64,000 nucleotides of DNA from Treponema sp. (GCA_017525605.1 JAFXSM010000030.1:1-64000); one strand, 5' to 3'. Shown: positions 43,579 to 52,426, numbered from the stretch's first letter. Translations and numbers: made by a program. Notes: generated by a model not told the origin, from the sequence alone.

Positions 43579-45126
43579 TTACTTTATCCTATTTTGCTTA
43601 AATTTGAAATTGACGACAGCGAGGAATACACCTAGAGCGACAACTCCAAAAATCATCGAGAGAACGGCGTTCTGGACGAATCCCGCGAAAATGTATGTGA
43701 CGAACGAAATTGCCGCCACCGAAAGCGCATACGGAAGCTGCGTCGCAACGTGGTCAACGTGGTTGCAGCCCGCGCCCGCGCTTGCCATTATCGTCGTGTC
43801 CGAAATCGGCGAGATGTGGTCGCCGCAGACAGCACCTGCCATGCAAGCCGAAATCGAGATGATTCTGAGCGGGTTCGTTGCTTCCGGGAAAACCGCGATG
43901 CAGATTGGGATGAGGATTCCGAACGTTCCCCATGAAGTTCCTGTCGCGAACGCAAGGAATGTCGCGATGACGAAGATTATCGCAGGAAGGAAATTCATCA
44001 GCGATGAGGCGTTTCCGCGGACGATTCCGGCGACGAATTCCTTTGCACCGAGCGAGTCAGTCGTTGCCTTGAGAGACCATGCGAGGACGAGGATGAGGAT
44101 TGCAGGAACCATCGCCTTGAATCCCTCCGGCACGCATGACATGATTTCGGAAAGTTTGAGCGTCCTTTTGATGATGAACATCGCAATCGTTAGAACCATT
44201 GCCGCAAATGAGCCTAGAACGAGACCGACTGACGCGTCTGACGAAGCGAACGAGTCGATGAAGTTCATGTAAGTCGCGTTCTGCACGAGATTTCCCGATT
44301 CGTCCTTGACCATCTCCGTGAAGAATCCGCCTGAGTAAATCATTCCGAGCGTGCAGAACACAATCAGGAAACAAATCGGAATGATGAGGTCGAGTATAGT
44401 TCCTTTCGAGTTGTCTGAATTTTCTTCTTCGGACTTGTCATTGAGAATTTGCCTTGCTTTTTCGAATTTTGCCATCGGCCCGTATTCAATTTTCATGAAC
44501 ACGAGGGCGAAAATCATCACGAGAGTCAGAAGCGCGTAGAAGTTGTACGGAATCGCCTTTATGAAAAGAGAAAGTCCGTTCTCGCCTTCCGTGACGAATC
44601 CTGAGACTGCCGCCGCCCATGATGAAATCGGCGCGATGATGCAGACCGGTGCCGCCGTGGAGTCGATGAGGTACGCGAGTTTTTCCCTTGAGACGTGGTG
44701 CTTGTCCGTGACCGGACGCATAACTGAACCGACCGTGAGACAGTTGAAATAATCGTCGATGAAGATGAGTATTCCGAGTATAATTGTCGCAATCTGCGCG
44801 CCCACCTGCGTCTTGATGTGCTTCTTCGCCCAAGAGCCGAATGCGGCAGAGCCGCCAGCCTTGTTCATCAGCGTGACCATGATTCCGAGAATCACGAGAA
44901 ATTCCAGAATTCCGATGTTGTAGGAGTCAGCTGTTGTCGCAATCAGTCCGTCGTTGAAGACGTGCGACAGAAAACCTGAAAAGCCCGATGAAGCGTCAAC
45001 TGCAAAGAAGATGCCGCCAATGACTATTCCGACGAAAAGAGAGGAATACACTTCCTTCGTGAAAAGTGCCAATGCGATTGCGATGACCGCAGGCACGAGT
45101 GACAAAAAACTACCGTTGATATTCAT
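43579..45126 (-). CDS. NhaC-family Na+/H+ antiporter
   Basis: This 515-residue membrane protein has about eleven transmembrane helices. Family signatures include GILIFIDDYFNCLTVGSVMRPV, with the Asp pair of the ion-translocation region, and GDHISPISDTTIMASAGAGC near the C-terminus. It exchanges external protons for internal sodium, controlling pH and salt. The start at 45126 gives a normal N-terminus; a longer in-frame reading to a TTG at 45186 adds an unlikely polar leader. It is the promoter-proximal gene of the operon with the aromatic fusion enzyme and ilvH. Some NhaC members exchange other ions, so the cation specificity is not certain. Confidence 0.88.
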   Translation of the reverse strand: MNINGSFLSLVPAVIAIALALFTKEVYSSLFVGIVIGGIFFAVDASSGFSGFLSHVFNDGLIATTADSYNIGILEFLVILGIMVTLMNKAGGSAAFGSWAKKHIKTQVGAQIATIILGILIFIDDYFNCLTVGSVMRPVTDKHHVSREKLAYLIDSTAAPVCIIAPISSWAAAVSGFVTEGENGLSLFIKAIPYNFYALLTLVMIFALVFMKIEYGPMAKFEKARQILNDKSEEENSDNSKGTILDLIIPICFLIVFCTLGMIYSGGFFTEMVKDESGNLVQNATYMNFIDSFASSDASVGLVLGSFAAMVLTIAMFIIKRTLKLSEIMSCVPEGFKAMVPAILILVLAWSLKATTDSLGAKEFVAGIVRGNASSLMNFLPAIIFVIATFLAFATGTSWGTFGILIPICIAVFPEATNPLRIISISACMAGAVCGDHISPISDTTIMASAGAGCNHVDHVATQLPYALSVAAISFVTYIFAGFVQNAVLSMIFGVVALGVFLAVVNFKFKQNRIK

Positions 45127-45238
45127 GCTGAATGATTCTGAATCAAAACGGCATTTTTTACTATTGGATTTCTCTAAAAACTCCAAGGAATATGAAAAAC
45201 TGAAATTTCCACATCTAAATTTTTTTTTTCTTTTCTTC

Positions 45239-45244
45239 TATAAT
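45239..45244 (+). promoter_or_regulatory. Candidate -10 box of the gatC operon
   Basis: TATAAT lies 8 nt before the gatC ATG at 45253, and no Shine-Dalgarno fits in between. A poly-T stretch precedes it. The spacing implies transcription starts at or near the start codon. Confidence 0.5.
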
Positions 45245-45252
45245 TCTTGATT

Positions 45253-45564
45253 ATGAGTGAACACAAAACAGTAGACGAGACAACTCTCGAAAATCTTCTT
45301 TATCTTTCAAGGCTTTCACCGGAAAGCACGGACATGGCGACCCTCAAGAAGCAGGTCGATGAAATTGTCGGATATTTCGACATTCTCTCAAAATATGACG
45401 ACAGCGAGAACCCTTATGACGCATACCCTTCAACAGATGCGGAAAAACTCCGCGAGGACGATATTGTTCCTGGACTCGAAATGAAGGATGTCAAGAAAAT
45501 CAACGAAAAGGAATTCATGGACGGATATTTCCAGGTTCCGAAAGTTCTCGGAGAGGGCGCATAA
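45253..45564 (+). CDS. gatC: Aspartyl/glutamyl-tRNA amidotransferase subunit C
   Basis: This 103-residue subunit stabilises the GatCAB complex, which amidates Glu-tRNA(Gln) and/or Asp-tRNA(Asn) using glutamine. GatC-family features are the opening TLENLLYLSRLSPES, a central VDEIVGYFDIL helix, and the terminal region FQVPKVLGEGA. It is the first gene of the operon gatC, PH-domain gene, gatA, gatB. The ATG at 45253 is used; a TTG two codons earlier is unlikely. Confidence 0.92.
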   Translation: MSEHKTVDETTLENLLYLSRLSPESTDMATLKKQVDEIVGYFDILSKYDDSENPYDAYPSTDAEKLREDDIVPGLEMKDVKKINEKEFMDGYFQVPKVLGEGA

Positions 45565-45566
45565 AA

Positions 45567-45947
45567 ATGATAAACATCTCAAAAGATTCTGTATTCAATT
45601 TGAAGCCGATTGACATTTCCGAGGTTCGCCCGGAGATTCCTGCATTGCTCGTTTCTGGCGAGGAAATCGTCATGGCGTTCAAGACAGTCCGCGACCAGCT
45701 CGTTTTTACGAACAAGCGCATAATCAGCGTTGACGTTCAGGGATTCACAGGGACAAGAAAGTCGTACACGACGCTTCCGTATTCGAAAATCCAGTTTTAC
45801 GCGGTTCAGACTCCGGGGCTTCTGGAGCTTGTGCCTGATTCGGAGCTTGAAATCGTGTTTACGAACGGATTCGTCGCGCACTTTGAGATAAAGGGAAGCT
45901 GCGACATAATCAAGATTTGCCGTGTCATCTCGGAATTCATACTTTAA
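45567..45947 (+). CDS. Bacterial PH-domain protein encoded inside the gat operon
   Basis: This 126-residue protein is almost entirely one bacterial PH (bPH_1, YvqF/YozB-like) domain. Strands such as FTNKRIISVDVQG and TLPYSKIQFYAVQTPG, then LELVPDSELEIVF, are characteristic, and a final helix is IIKICRVISEFIL. These domains form ring-like oligomers and their function is unknown. It starts 3 nt after gatC and ends 31 nt before gatA, all on one strand, so it is co-expressed with the amidotransferase. No link between bPH proteins and GatCAB is established. An insertion into the operon is the simplest reading. Confidence 0.85.
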   Translation: MINISKDSVFNLKPIDISEVRPEIPALLVSGEEIVMAFKTVRDQLVFTNKRIISVDVQGFTGTRKSYTTLPYSKIQFYAVQTPGLLELVPDSELEIVFTNGFVAHFEIKGSCDIIKICRVISEFIL

Positions 45948-45978
45948 TTTGATTTGATTTTTGACTTAAGGAAAAAAT

Positions 45979-47481
45979 ATGTATCACACAATAGAAGAAG
46001 CCGTGAAGGCTCTTAAAAACGGAGAAACCACGAGCGAAAAACTCGTTCAGGAATCAATCGACACTTTTGAAGCGGACAAGAAATCTGAGAAGCCGCTCAA
46101 CGCATTCCTCGAAATCTACGCGAACGCAATCGAATGCGCAAAAGAAGCCGACGCGAAAATCGCCGAATCCCGCGCGAACAACACTCTCGACGCTTTGTTC
46201 GAGGAGAAGCCGCTTCTCGGTCTTCCTTTTGCGAACAAGGACAACATTTCAGTTCAGGGACAGCATCTCACCTGCTCGTCAAAAATCCTTGCAGGCTACC
46301 GCGCGCCGTACAACGCCACTGTCATCAACCGCCTCGTGAACGCGGGTGCGATTCCGCTCGGACGCTGCAACCAGGACGAATTCGCAATGGGTTCTTCAAC
46401 TGAATATTCAATCTACGGGCCTACAAGAAACCCGATCAACCGCGACTACGTTTCTGGCGGTTCTTCCGGTGGCTCTACGGCAGCAGTCGCCGCAAATCAG
46501 GCTCTCTTCGGACTCGGAACGGAAACTGGCGGCTCTGTTCGTCTTCCTGCTTCTTACTGCGGCGTTTACGGACTCAAGCCGACTTACGGAGTTCTTTCGC
46601 GCTGGGGCGTTGTCGCATACGGCTCTTCGCTTGACCAGGTTGGAATCATCGGACACACGCCGAAGGACATCGCGCTTCCGCTTTCGCTGATGAGCGGAGT
46701 TGATTTCTACGACGACACATCGGCAGACCTTCCTGAATCTTCAAAACTCAAGAATCTCGAAAGCTACAAGGATTTCTCTTCCCTCAAAATCGCTGTTCCG
46801 AAACAGTTCGAGGAAGCGAAGGGATTGGACGATGAAGTCAGAAAAGTCTTTGAGGACACAAAAGCATGGTTCATCTCGAAAGGCGCAAAAATCGATTCAG
46901 TTGACCTTCCGATTCTGGATGCGTCAATCGCTTCTTATTATGTAATCGCGCTTTCAGAGGCGGCATCGAACCTTTCGCGCTTTGACGGAATCCGCTACGG
47001 TCGCCGCGAGGACAACGGCAAGGGCTACGACCAGCTCTACGTTGACACTCGAAGCGACGGATTCGGCCCTGAGGTAAAGAGAAGAATCATCATCGGAAAC
47101 TACGTTCTTTCCGAGCAGTTCTCGGGAACGACATACAAGAAGGGAATGAGCGTTCGCGCCCGCATTCAGCGTGAAGTCGCAAAGCTTTTCGAAAGCTATG
47201 ACCTCATCATCTGTCCAGTGTGTCCGACGACCGCATTCAAGCTCGGCGAAAAATACGACGACCCGCTCGCGATGTACTTGAGCGACTTGTACACGGTCTT
47301 CGTCAACCTTGCGCGCATCCCGTCAATCTCCGTTCCTGCCGGCTTCACCGAATCAACGAAAATGCCGGTCGGAATCCAGTTCGCCGGAAAAATGTTCGAC
47401 GAAGTGAAAATCATGCAGCTCGCGCAAGCTTGGGAAGAAGACCATTCTGGTTGCGGCTGCCCTGTAAAAGAGGAGAAATAA
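45979..47481 (+). CDS. gatA: Aspartyl/glutamyl-tRNA amidotransferase subunit A
   Basis: This 500-residue amidase subunit hydrolyses glutamine to supply ammonia for GatB. The amidase-signature triad is visible: Lys87 in PFANKDNIS, the cis-Ser near 162-163 in SGGSSGGST, and the nucleophile Ser186 in TETGGSVR. The length is normal. It lies between the PH-domain gene and gatB, whose start is 1 nt after its stop, giving tight coupling. The AAGGAAAAAAT just upstream is a modest ribosome site. Confidence 0.96.
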   Translation: MYHTIEEAVKALKNGETTSEKLVQESIDTFEADKKSEKPLNAFLEIYANAIECAKEADAKIAESRANNTLDALFEEKPLLGLPFANKDNISVQGQHLTCSSKILAGYRAPYNATVINRLVNAGAIPLGRCNQDEFAMGSSTEYSIYGPTRNPINRDYVSGGSSGGSTAAVAANQALFGLGTETGGSVRLPASYCGVYGLKPTYGVLSRWGVVAYGSSLDQVGIIGHTPKDIALPLSLMSGVDFYDDTSADLPESSKLKNLESYKDFSSLKIAVPKQFEEAKGLDDEVRKVFEDTKAWFISKGAKIDSVDLPILDASIASYYVIALSEAASNLSRFDGIRYGRREDNGKGYDQLYVDTRSDGFGPEVKRRIIIGNYVLSEQFSGTTYKKGMSVRARIQREVAKLFESYDLIICPVCPTTAFKLGEKYDDPLAMYLSDLYTVFVNLARIPSISVPAGFTESTKMPVGIQFAGKMFDEVKIMQLAQAWEEDHSGCGCPVKEEK

Positions 47482-47482
47482 A

Positions 47483-49027
47483 ATGGCTATCGATAAATAT
47501 GAAATCGTAATCGGCTGTGAGATTCATACGCAGCTTTTGACAAAGACGAAGGCGTTCTGCGCGTGCGAGAACAGGTACGGCGGAATGCCGAACACGCGCG
47601 TTTGCCCTGTGTGCCTCGGACTTCCAGGCGCAATGCCGCGCATCTCGAAGGGGTATGTGGAACTTGGTGCCGTTGCGGGACTTGCGTTGAACTGCGACAT
47701 CGCGCGCTTCACGAAATTCGACCGCAAGCACTATTTCTATCCTGACCTTGCGAAGGGATATCAGATTACGCAGTACGACATTCCGCTCTGCACGAACGGC
47801 CACGTTGACCTTCCGCTTTCTCATTATCCTGCGGAAAGCCTTGAGGGTGGCTCGAACTACCGCCCGAAGAATTTCAAGGGCGAGGACTGCATCATTGAGA
47901 CGAACGGAAAAAAATACAGGCGCGTCAGAATCGAGAGAATCCACCTTGAGGAAGACGTTGGAAAGTCGCTCCACTTGCAGGGCGCACATTCTTACATCGA
48001 CTACAACCGCTGCGGAACTCCGCTTGTGGAAATCGTTACCAAGCCTGACATGACAAGCCCGGAGGAAGCGGCTCTCTTCATGCAGACTGTCCAGGAAATC
48101 CTCCGCTACGTCTGCGTCACGAACGGAAACCTTGAGGAAGGAAACATGAGATGCGACGCGAACATCAACCTGAACGTTTGGGAAGACGGAAAGCTCTATC
48201 ACACTCCGATTTCCGAAATCAAAAACCTGAACTCGTTCCAGAAAATCAAGGATGCTTGCGCTTACGAGGCAAAAAGACAGCTTGAGGAATTCATCAACGA
48301 CAGGCAGGAATTCAACGCGGGATTCAAAGTCACGATGGGCTGGGACGATGCGAACGGAAAGACTGTCGTGCAGAGAACCAAGAACAGCTTCGTCGATTAC
48401 CGCTTCGTGGTCGAGCCTGACATCAAGCCGTTCAGCGTTTCCGAGGATTTGATAAGCAGGGCCGCTTCCAGAGTTGGTGAGCTTCCAGAGGCGAAGAGAG
48501 TCCGCTTGCAGAAAGAATTCGGTCTTTCTGATTTCGACGTTGAGACGCTCACTTCTTCCCGCGCGCTCGCCAACTGGTTCGAGGAGGCCGCCGACGGAGC
48601 GAAGGACGTGAAGAAGGTCGCGAACTGGATTCTTGCCGAGCTTCTGGCGATTTTGAACGAGAAGAAAATCACGATTGAGGACGTTTCGATTACTCCGAAA
48701 CATATCACGGAGCTTGTGAACGCAATCGCCGACAAGAAAATCTCGAACGCCCAGGGAAAAATCGTCTTCACGAAGATGCTTGAGAACGGAAAACTGCCGC
48801 TTGAAATCATCAAGGCCGAGGGCATGGAGAGTGTTTCTGACACTGGCGCAATCGACGCAATCGTAGCCAAGGTCGTCGCCGACAACCCGAAAGCGGTCGC
48901 CGACTACAAGGGCGGCAAGACAAACGTCGTCGGCTGGCTCATGGGCCAGGTGATGAAGGCTTCCGGCGGCAAAGTCAACCCGAAGGTGGCGACGGAACTC
49001 GTGCAGAAGCACTTGGCTGCGCTGTAA
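47483..49027 (+). CDS. gatB: Aspartyl/glutamyl-tRNA amidotransferase subunit B
   Basis: This 514-residue subunit binds the mischarged tRNA and carries the kinase/amidation site. GatB markers are YEIVIGCEIHTQL at the start, CPVCLGLPGAMP, KHYFYPDLAKGYQITQYD, and RIHLEEDVGKSLH. A C-terminal helical YqeY-type tail (about 365-510) ends in the KVNPKVATELVQKHLAAL helix. It is the last gene of the operon and is followed by a terminator-like hairpin at 49054. Confidence 0.96.
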   Translation: MAIDKYEIVIGCEIHTQLLTKTKAFCACENRYGGMPNTRVCPVCLGLPGAMPRISKGYVELGAVAGLALNCDIARFTKFDRKHYFYPDLAKGYQITQYDIPLCTNGHVDLPLSHYPAESLEGGSNYRPKNFKGEDCIIETNGKKYRRVRIERIHLEEDVGKSLHLQGAHSYIDYNRCGTPLVEIVTKPDMTSPEEAALFMQTVQEILRYVCVTNGNLEEGNMRCDANINLNVWEDGKLYHTPISEIKNLNSFQKIKDACAYEAKRQLEEFINDRQEFNAGFKVTMGWDDANGKTVVQRTKNSFVDYRFVVEPDIKPFSVSEDLISRAASRVGELPEAKRVRLQKEFGLSDFDVETLTSSRALANWFEEAADGAKDVKKVANWILAELLAILNEKKITIEDVSITPKHITELVNAIADKKISNAQGKIVFTKMLENGKLPLEIIKAEGMESVSDTGAIDAIVAKVVADNPKAVADYKGGKTNVVGWLMGQVMKASGGKVNPKVATELVQKHLAAL

Positions 49028-49053
49028 AACACTTTTTAGTATTTTGTAAAAAC

Positions 49054-49091
49054 AAAAAGCACACTTGAAGATAAAACTTTGAGTGTGCTTT
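49054..49091 (+). terminator. Terminator hairpin after gatB (stem AAAGCACACT)
   Basis: AAAGCACACT (49056-49065) pairs with AGTGTGCTTT (49082-49091). The stem sequence matches the outer stem of the hairpins at 50817 and 58816, making it a member of the family found between the following accessory genes, though its loop differs. Confidence 0.75.
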
Positions 49092-50811
49092 GATATATAT
49101 TTTATTTCGAGGGAATAAAATATATATCTTAAAAGATGAAAGCATTACAATTTATGAAGCTTTGCAAAATATCGAAAAAGGTAAATATGTAATGCCTGCT
49201 TTTCAGCGACAGTATGTTTGGAATATGTCCCAAATTGAAAAATTATGGGATTCTATTTTGCTAGGCTATCCTATCTCAACATTCTTATTTTGGCATGTCG
49301 ATGATGAAAATATCACGCGAGATACATATTTTTGCTCATTTTTGAAAGAATGTACATTCAATGCACAAAAGAAATCTGTTAGCCCAAATTATGAACTATC
49401 TGCCATTAATACAACCATTTCAGATACAGCAGTTCTTGACGGACAACAGAGACTTACTTCACTTTATTTGAGCCTTTTTTCTGATGACATATTTATTCGA
49501 GACCGATACGGACGCGGTCAAGGCGGGAAATTTACAAAGCTTTTAATTGAGCTTGATGAGAATAAGATTGAATCTGAATCAACAGAATTCAATTCAAAAA
49601 AGTTTGACATTGCATTCACAGAAAAAATAATGCGAATAAGTCCTACTCAGTTTGAATTGAGAAAATTGATTTCCAATTCTGATTTTCGAGACAGCCAAAA
49701 GAGAGATAATGCTATAGAAGACGCTATAAAAAGTGTGCCAGTTTCAAGTCGAGATTATGCCAGAAATCTTTTATCTGAACTTTGTGTAAAGGTTTTCGAT
49801 GAAAAATTGATTCGGTTTACAGAAATCTACGGCATAAATCAAGATGATGCACTCGAGATGTTTGTTCGCTTCAACAGCGGCGGAAATAGACTTAGCAAAG
49901 CAGAAATCACAATGTCAATTCTTGAAGCATATTGGTCTGATTCAAAAAAAGAATTCGGCAAAGTCCTGCAAGGTGATTTTGAGGGATATAGCACCGACTT
50001 TATCATTAGAACAGCATTGCTTTTGTTTGGAGATGTCTTAAAGTCTAACATCAATGCAAAAACTGCGAGTGAATTAAAGCGAAATTGGGAATATTTCAAA
50101 GAAACTTTGAAAAAACTTGCATCTTTACTTTCTTCGCTAAATATTGAAACAAGTCATTTTGCGACAAGTTGGAATATTCTATTGCCTGTAATTTTCTTCA
50201 TTTACAATAATCCCGATTATGAGCAGGATAAATATGCAATCAGAGCATATATTATTCGAGCAACACTGTTTACTTATTTTAAATCTGGCACAACAAGCAA
50301 ACTTGTGCAGATGAGAAACAAAATCGTTGATGAATGTGAAAATCGCATTACATTCGGCTTGCTTGACAATATGAGAGAATTCCGAATTACAGATGAACGA
50401 ATCGAAGATTTGCTCAATCTTGAATATGGAAGCAAAGTTGCAGAAGAGATTTTGTATTATCTAAGTTCCGAATGGAGGGATTCAAAACTTCAATACAATG
50501 TTGACCATTTGCACCCTGAAAATGCATTTAATTCAAAACCTCTTTCTCTTACAATGGAAGAATGGAACAAATGCCGTGCAGATAGGAATAAACTCCCAAA
50601 TCTTGAACTTCTAGATGAATCTTGGAATAAATCAAGGCACGATAAACCTCTTTTCGATTTTTATGAAGATTTTGATGATACTTGGAAAATTCAATTCAAA
50701 GAACATGCAATTCTTCCAGAAAATGTATCTCTTGAATTAGAAAACTTCAGAGAGTTTTTTGAAGCAAGAAAGGAATTGCTGAAGGAAAAGATAAAATCAA
50801 TGCTTCGCTAA
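49090..50811 (+). CDS. DUF262 / HNH (DUF1524) protein, GmrSD-type defence candidate
   Basis: This protein of about 573 residues joins a DUF262 N-terminal domain (PAFQRQYVWNMSQIEKLWDS, and the nucleotide-handling block DTAVLDGQQRLTSLYLSLF) to a C-terminal HNH/DUF1524 domain with VDHLHPENAF and NKLPNLELLDESWNKSR. In GmrSD systems such proteins cleave modified phage DNA; single-chain forms are common in defence islands. Codons are AT-rich, unlike gatB. The start is unclear: TTG at 49090 lies in the gatB terminator. A better ATG at 49136 is out of frame and would fit with one extra base, giving M-ESITIYEAL. So either the start is non-standard or a base is missing. Confidence 0.8.
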   Translation: MIYILFRGNKIYILKDESITIYEALQNIEKGKYVMPAFQRQYVWNMSQIEKLWDSILLGYPISTFLFWHVDDENITRDTYFCSFLKECTFNAQKKSVSPNYELSAINTTISDTAVLDGQQRLTSLYLSLFSDDIFIRDRYGRGQGGKFTKLLIELDENKIESESTEFNSKKFDIAFTEKIMRISPTQFELRKLISNSDFRDSQKRDNAIEDAIKSVPVSSRDYARNLLSELCVKVFDEKLIRFTEIYGINQDDALEMFVRFNSGGNRLSKAEITMSILEAYWSDSKKEFGKVLQGDFEGYSTDFIIRTALLLFGDVLKSNINAKTASELKRNWEYFKETLKKLASLLSSLNIETSHFATSWNILLPVIFFIYNNPDYEQDKYAIRAYIIRATLFTYFKSGTTSKLVQMRNKIVDECENRITFGLLDNMREFRITDERIEDLLNLEYGSKVAEEILYYLSSEWRDSKLQYNVDHLHPENAFNSKPLSLTMEEWNKCRADRNKLPNLELLDESWNKSRHDKPLFDFYEDFDDTWKIQFKEHAILPENVSLELENFREFFEARKELLKEKIKSMLR

Positions 50812-50816
50812 TACAC

Positions 50817-50860
50817 AAACAGCGCACTTTCGGGCATAAAACCCCAAGAGTGCGCTGTTT
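50817..50860 (+). terminator. Terminator hairpin, family copy (AAACAGCGCACT-TTCGGG)
   Basis: AAACAGCGCACTTTCGGG (50817-50834) pairs with CCCCAAGAGTGCGCTGTTT (50842-50860). The inner GGG/CCC and the TTTC/AAGAG bulge are shared with the copies at 58816 and partly at 52427. It follows the DUF262 gene. Confidence 0.75.
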
Positions 50861-50911
50861 ATTGAGAAATCTGACGATGACAAAGAAAATCTTTGCAATA
50901 TAATCATAGAT

Positions 50912-51337
50912 ATGAATAGAATGATTGTAATTGATACAAACGTAGTTTTATCTGCGCTTTAAAGCGGTTTGGGAAAATCATTCGAGTTAGTTTCAAAAAT
51001 CTGAACAGGACTTTTTGATTTTGCTGTATCCGTTCCGCTTGTTTTGGAATATGAAGCTATTTTGAAGAAACACTCCGATAGAACTATTTTTTCAGATACT
51101 GATATAGAAAGTTTTATTGATTATCTTTGTGCGGCAGGAACAAAAACAAAAATATTTTATCTGTGGCGACCATATTTGAAAGACCCGTTTGATGACCACG
51201 TTCTTGAAGTCGCTATAAATGCAAATGCAAGCGCAATAATTACGTTCAACAAAAAAGATTTTACAGAAGCGCAAAACTTGGGAATGAAGATAAAAACACC
51301 AAAAGAATTTGTGGCAGAGATGGAGGTGCAGCAATGA
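50912..51337 (+). pseudogene. PIN-domain toxin (PIN_3/VapC-like), disrupted by two in-frame stops
   Basis: Read in one frame from the ATG at 50912, the protein begins MNRMIVIDTNVVLSAL. It then meets TAA (50960) and, 12 codons on, TGA (51002), and continues without frameshift to the end. The PIN_3 pattern is intact around the stops: the first acidic residue in VIDTNV, a Glu in LVLEYEA, and late acids in DPFDDHVLEVAINA followed by AIITFNKKDF. It would be a metal-dependent ribonuclease toxin. A short TTG-start ORF (51044) is only the leftover tail. TATAAT lies 7 nt before the ATG. The toxin is probably dead, while the overlapping antitoxin gene is intact. Stop read-through is possible but has no support. 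Confidence 0.8.
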
Positions 51338-51567
51338 ATACATTAAACTTGCAAATACCAGATTCATATCATACAGCAGTTCAGAATATATCCGTAAAAG
51401 ATAATATTTCTATAAATCAGTTTATCATCTCTGCCATCGCAGAAAAAATAGCGGCATTTGAAACGAGGGATTACTTGGAAGCTAGAGCGGAAAAAGGTTC
51501 GCGAAAAGACTTTATGGCAGTATTAAACAAAGTGCCAGCAATACCGCCAGCAGAACAAGACAGATAA
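51334..51567 (+). CDS. Antitoxin, ribbon-helix-helix/HicB-like
   Basis: This 77-residue protein overlaps the toxin pseudogene by 4 bp (ATGA). Its opening (NTLNLQIPDSYHTAVQNISVKDNISINQFIISAIAEKIA) is the pattern of HicB-type or Arc-like ribbon-helix-helix antitoxins: a beta strand, then two helices with the NISINQFI turn. It should bind its toxin and autoregulate the operon. With the toxin inactivated it may now be a solitary repressor or decaying. GGAGG lies in the overlapping coding region upstream. Confidence 0.78.
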   Translation: MNTLNLQIPDSYHTAVQNISVKDNISINQFIISAIAEKIAAFETRDYLEARAEKGSRKDFMAVLNKVPAIPPAEQDR

Positions 51568-51570
51568 AGC

Positions 51571-51615
51571 AAAACAGCGCACTGTCGGGGGATTTTTCCT
51601 TGCTGTGCGCTGTTT
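51571..51615 (+). terminator. Terminator hairpin, family copy
   Basis: AAAACAGCGCAC (51571-51582) and GTGCGCTGTTT (51605-51615) form an 11-bp stem after the antitoxin. A TGTCGGGGG segment follows the left arm, echoing the TTCGGG of other copies. Confidence 0.7.
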
Positions 51616-51741
51616 GTTCATACGAATATTTCTGCGTCTGCATGTATAAGCAGAATTGCAAAAATTATGGAACGGTTTACTATTTCGAATGATTTTGTAG
51701 AAATCACTCGAAAATAAAACAATACAGGAGGAAAAGCACAA

Positions 51742-52248
51742 ATGCCGAATTGGATTGACAACACAATGCACTTTGACACAGCGGAAGCGTTTAGCGCATT
51801 TTGCAAAGCGTATTGCAAAGAGGAAGATGAGGGACTGACATTTAGTTTTGCTTCTGTCGTCGCCGAGCCAGAAACGGAGGCAGAATGCCGCGAAAAGTAT
51901 GGCGAGAAATACATACTGAGCGCAGACGGAAAAAGCCAAGACGGGCTTAAACTCGGGCGTGTAAAGGGAAAAGAGTGGTTTAATTGGTACGATTGGCAAA
52001 TGGATTTTTGGGGCGTGAAGTGGGACGCGAGCAATTCTTTCGTCAACAAAGCAAAGCGGCAAATCGGCTTTGAGACTCCGTGGGACGCGCCTGTAAAACT
52101 GTACGAAACGCTTGCATCGCAGGGCTGGAAGTTCCGCTTTACCGCCGTTTGCGAAGGCGATATGTGGCAGAGCGAGGGACACGCGGACGAAAGCGGCGTT
52201 TTCATAGATAAAGAATGGGATAACGAAGAAGATTTCGACAACGATTGA
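51742..52248 (+). CDS. DUF1281 (YubB-type ferredoxin-like fold) protein
   Basis: This 168-residue cytoplasmic protein has a strong AGGAGG ribosome site. It begins MPNWIDNTMHFDTA and carries the YubB-family pattern of a ferredoxin-like fold: YDWQMDFWGVKWDAS, FETPWDAPVKLYETLASQGWKF, then YxEGDMW-like CEGDMWQSEGH. DUF1281 proteins are common on conjugative plasmids and phages and have no known function. Its presence supports the mobile character of this stretch. The C-terminus is very acidic. Confidence 0.78.
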   Translation: MPNWIDNTMHFDTAEAFSAFCKAYCKEEDEGLTFSFASVVAEPETEAECREKYGEKYILSADGKSQDGLKLGRVKGKEWFNWYDWQMDFWGVKWDASNSFVNKAKRQIGFETPWDAPVKLYETLASQGWKFRFTAVCEGDMWQSEGHADESGVFIDKEWDNEEDFDND

Positions 52249-52426
52249 TGTACTTTTTGTACACCTTTTTATGAACAAAGACATATTCTGAAGTCTTTTT
52301 CATAGAAACTCCTTATGTTAAAGATTTTCCCAAGCCGTCCATTCACTTTTCAGTAAATCGCTATAGAATAGTGCGTTTTATAGTTTTATGTAATAGAGGA
52401 GTTTTACACATGTCCTTCGATAGTAT

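Noticed and set aside
47411..49012. Long open frame on the minus strand opposite gatB
   Set aside because: It mirrors the codon structure of gatB, has no ribosome site or recognisable domain, and overlaps a fully conserved gene. The same holds for the frames opposite the ArgD-like gene (60112-61272) and opposite the permease (10263-11069).
52200..52303. Minus-strand start MKKTSEYVF with AAGGAG ribosome site, about 33 codons
   Set aside because: The frame overlaps the conserved DUF1281 gene and stops quickly; it looks like a leftover gene start rather than a gene.
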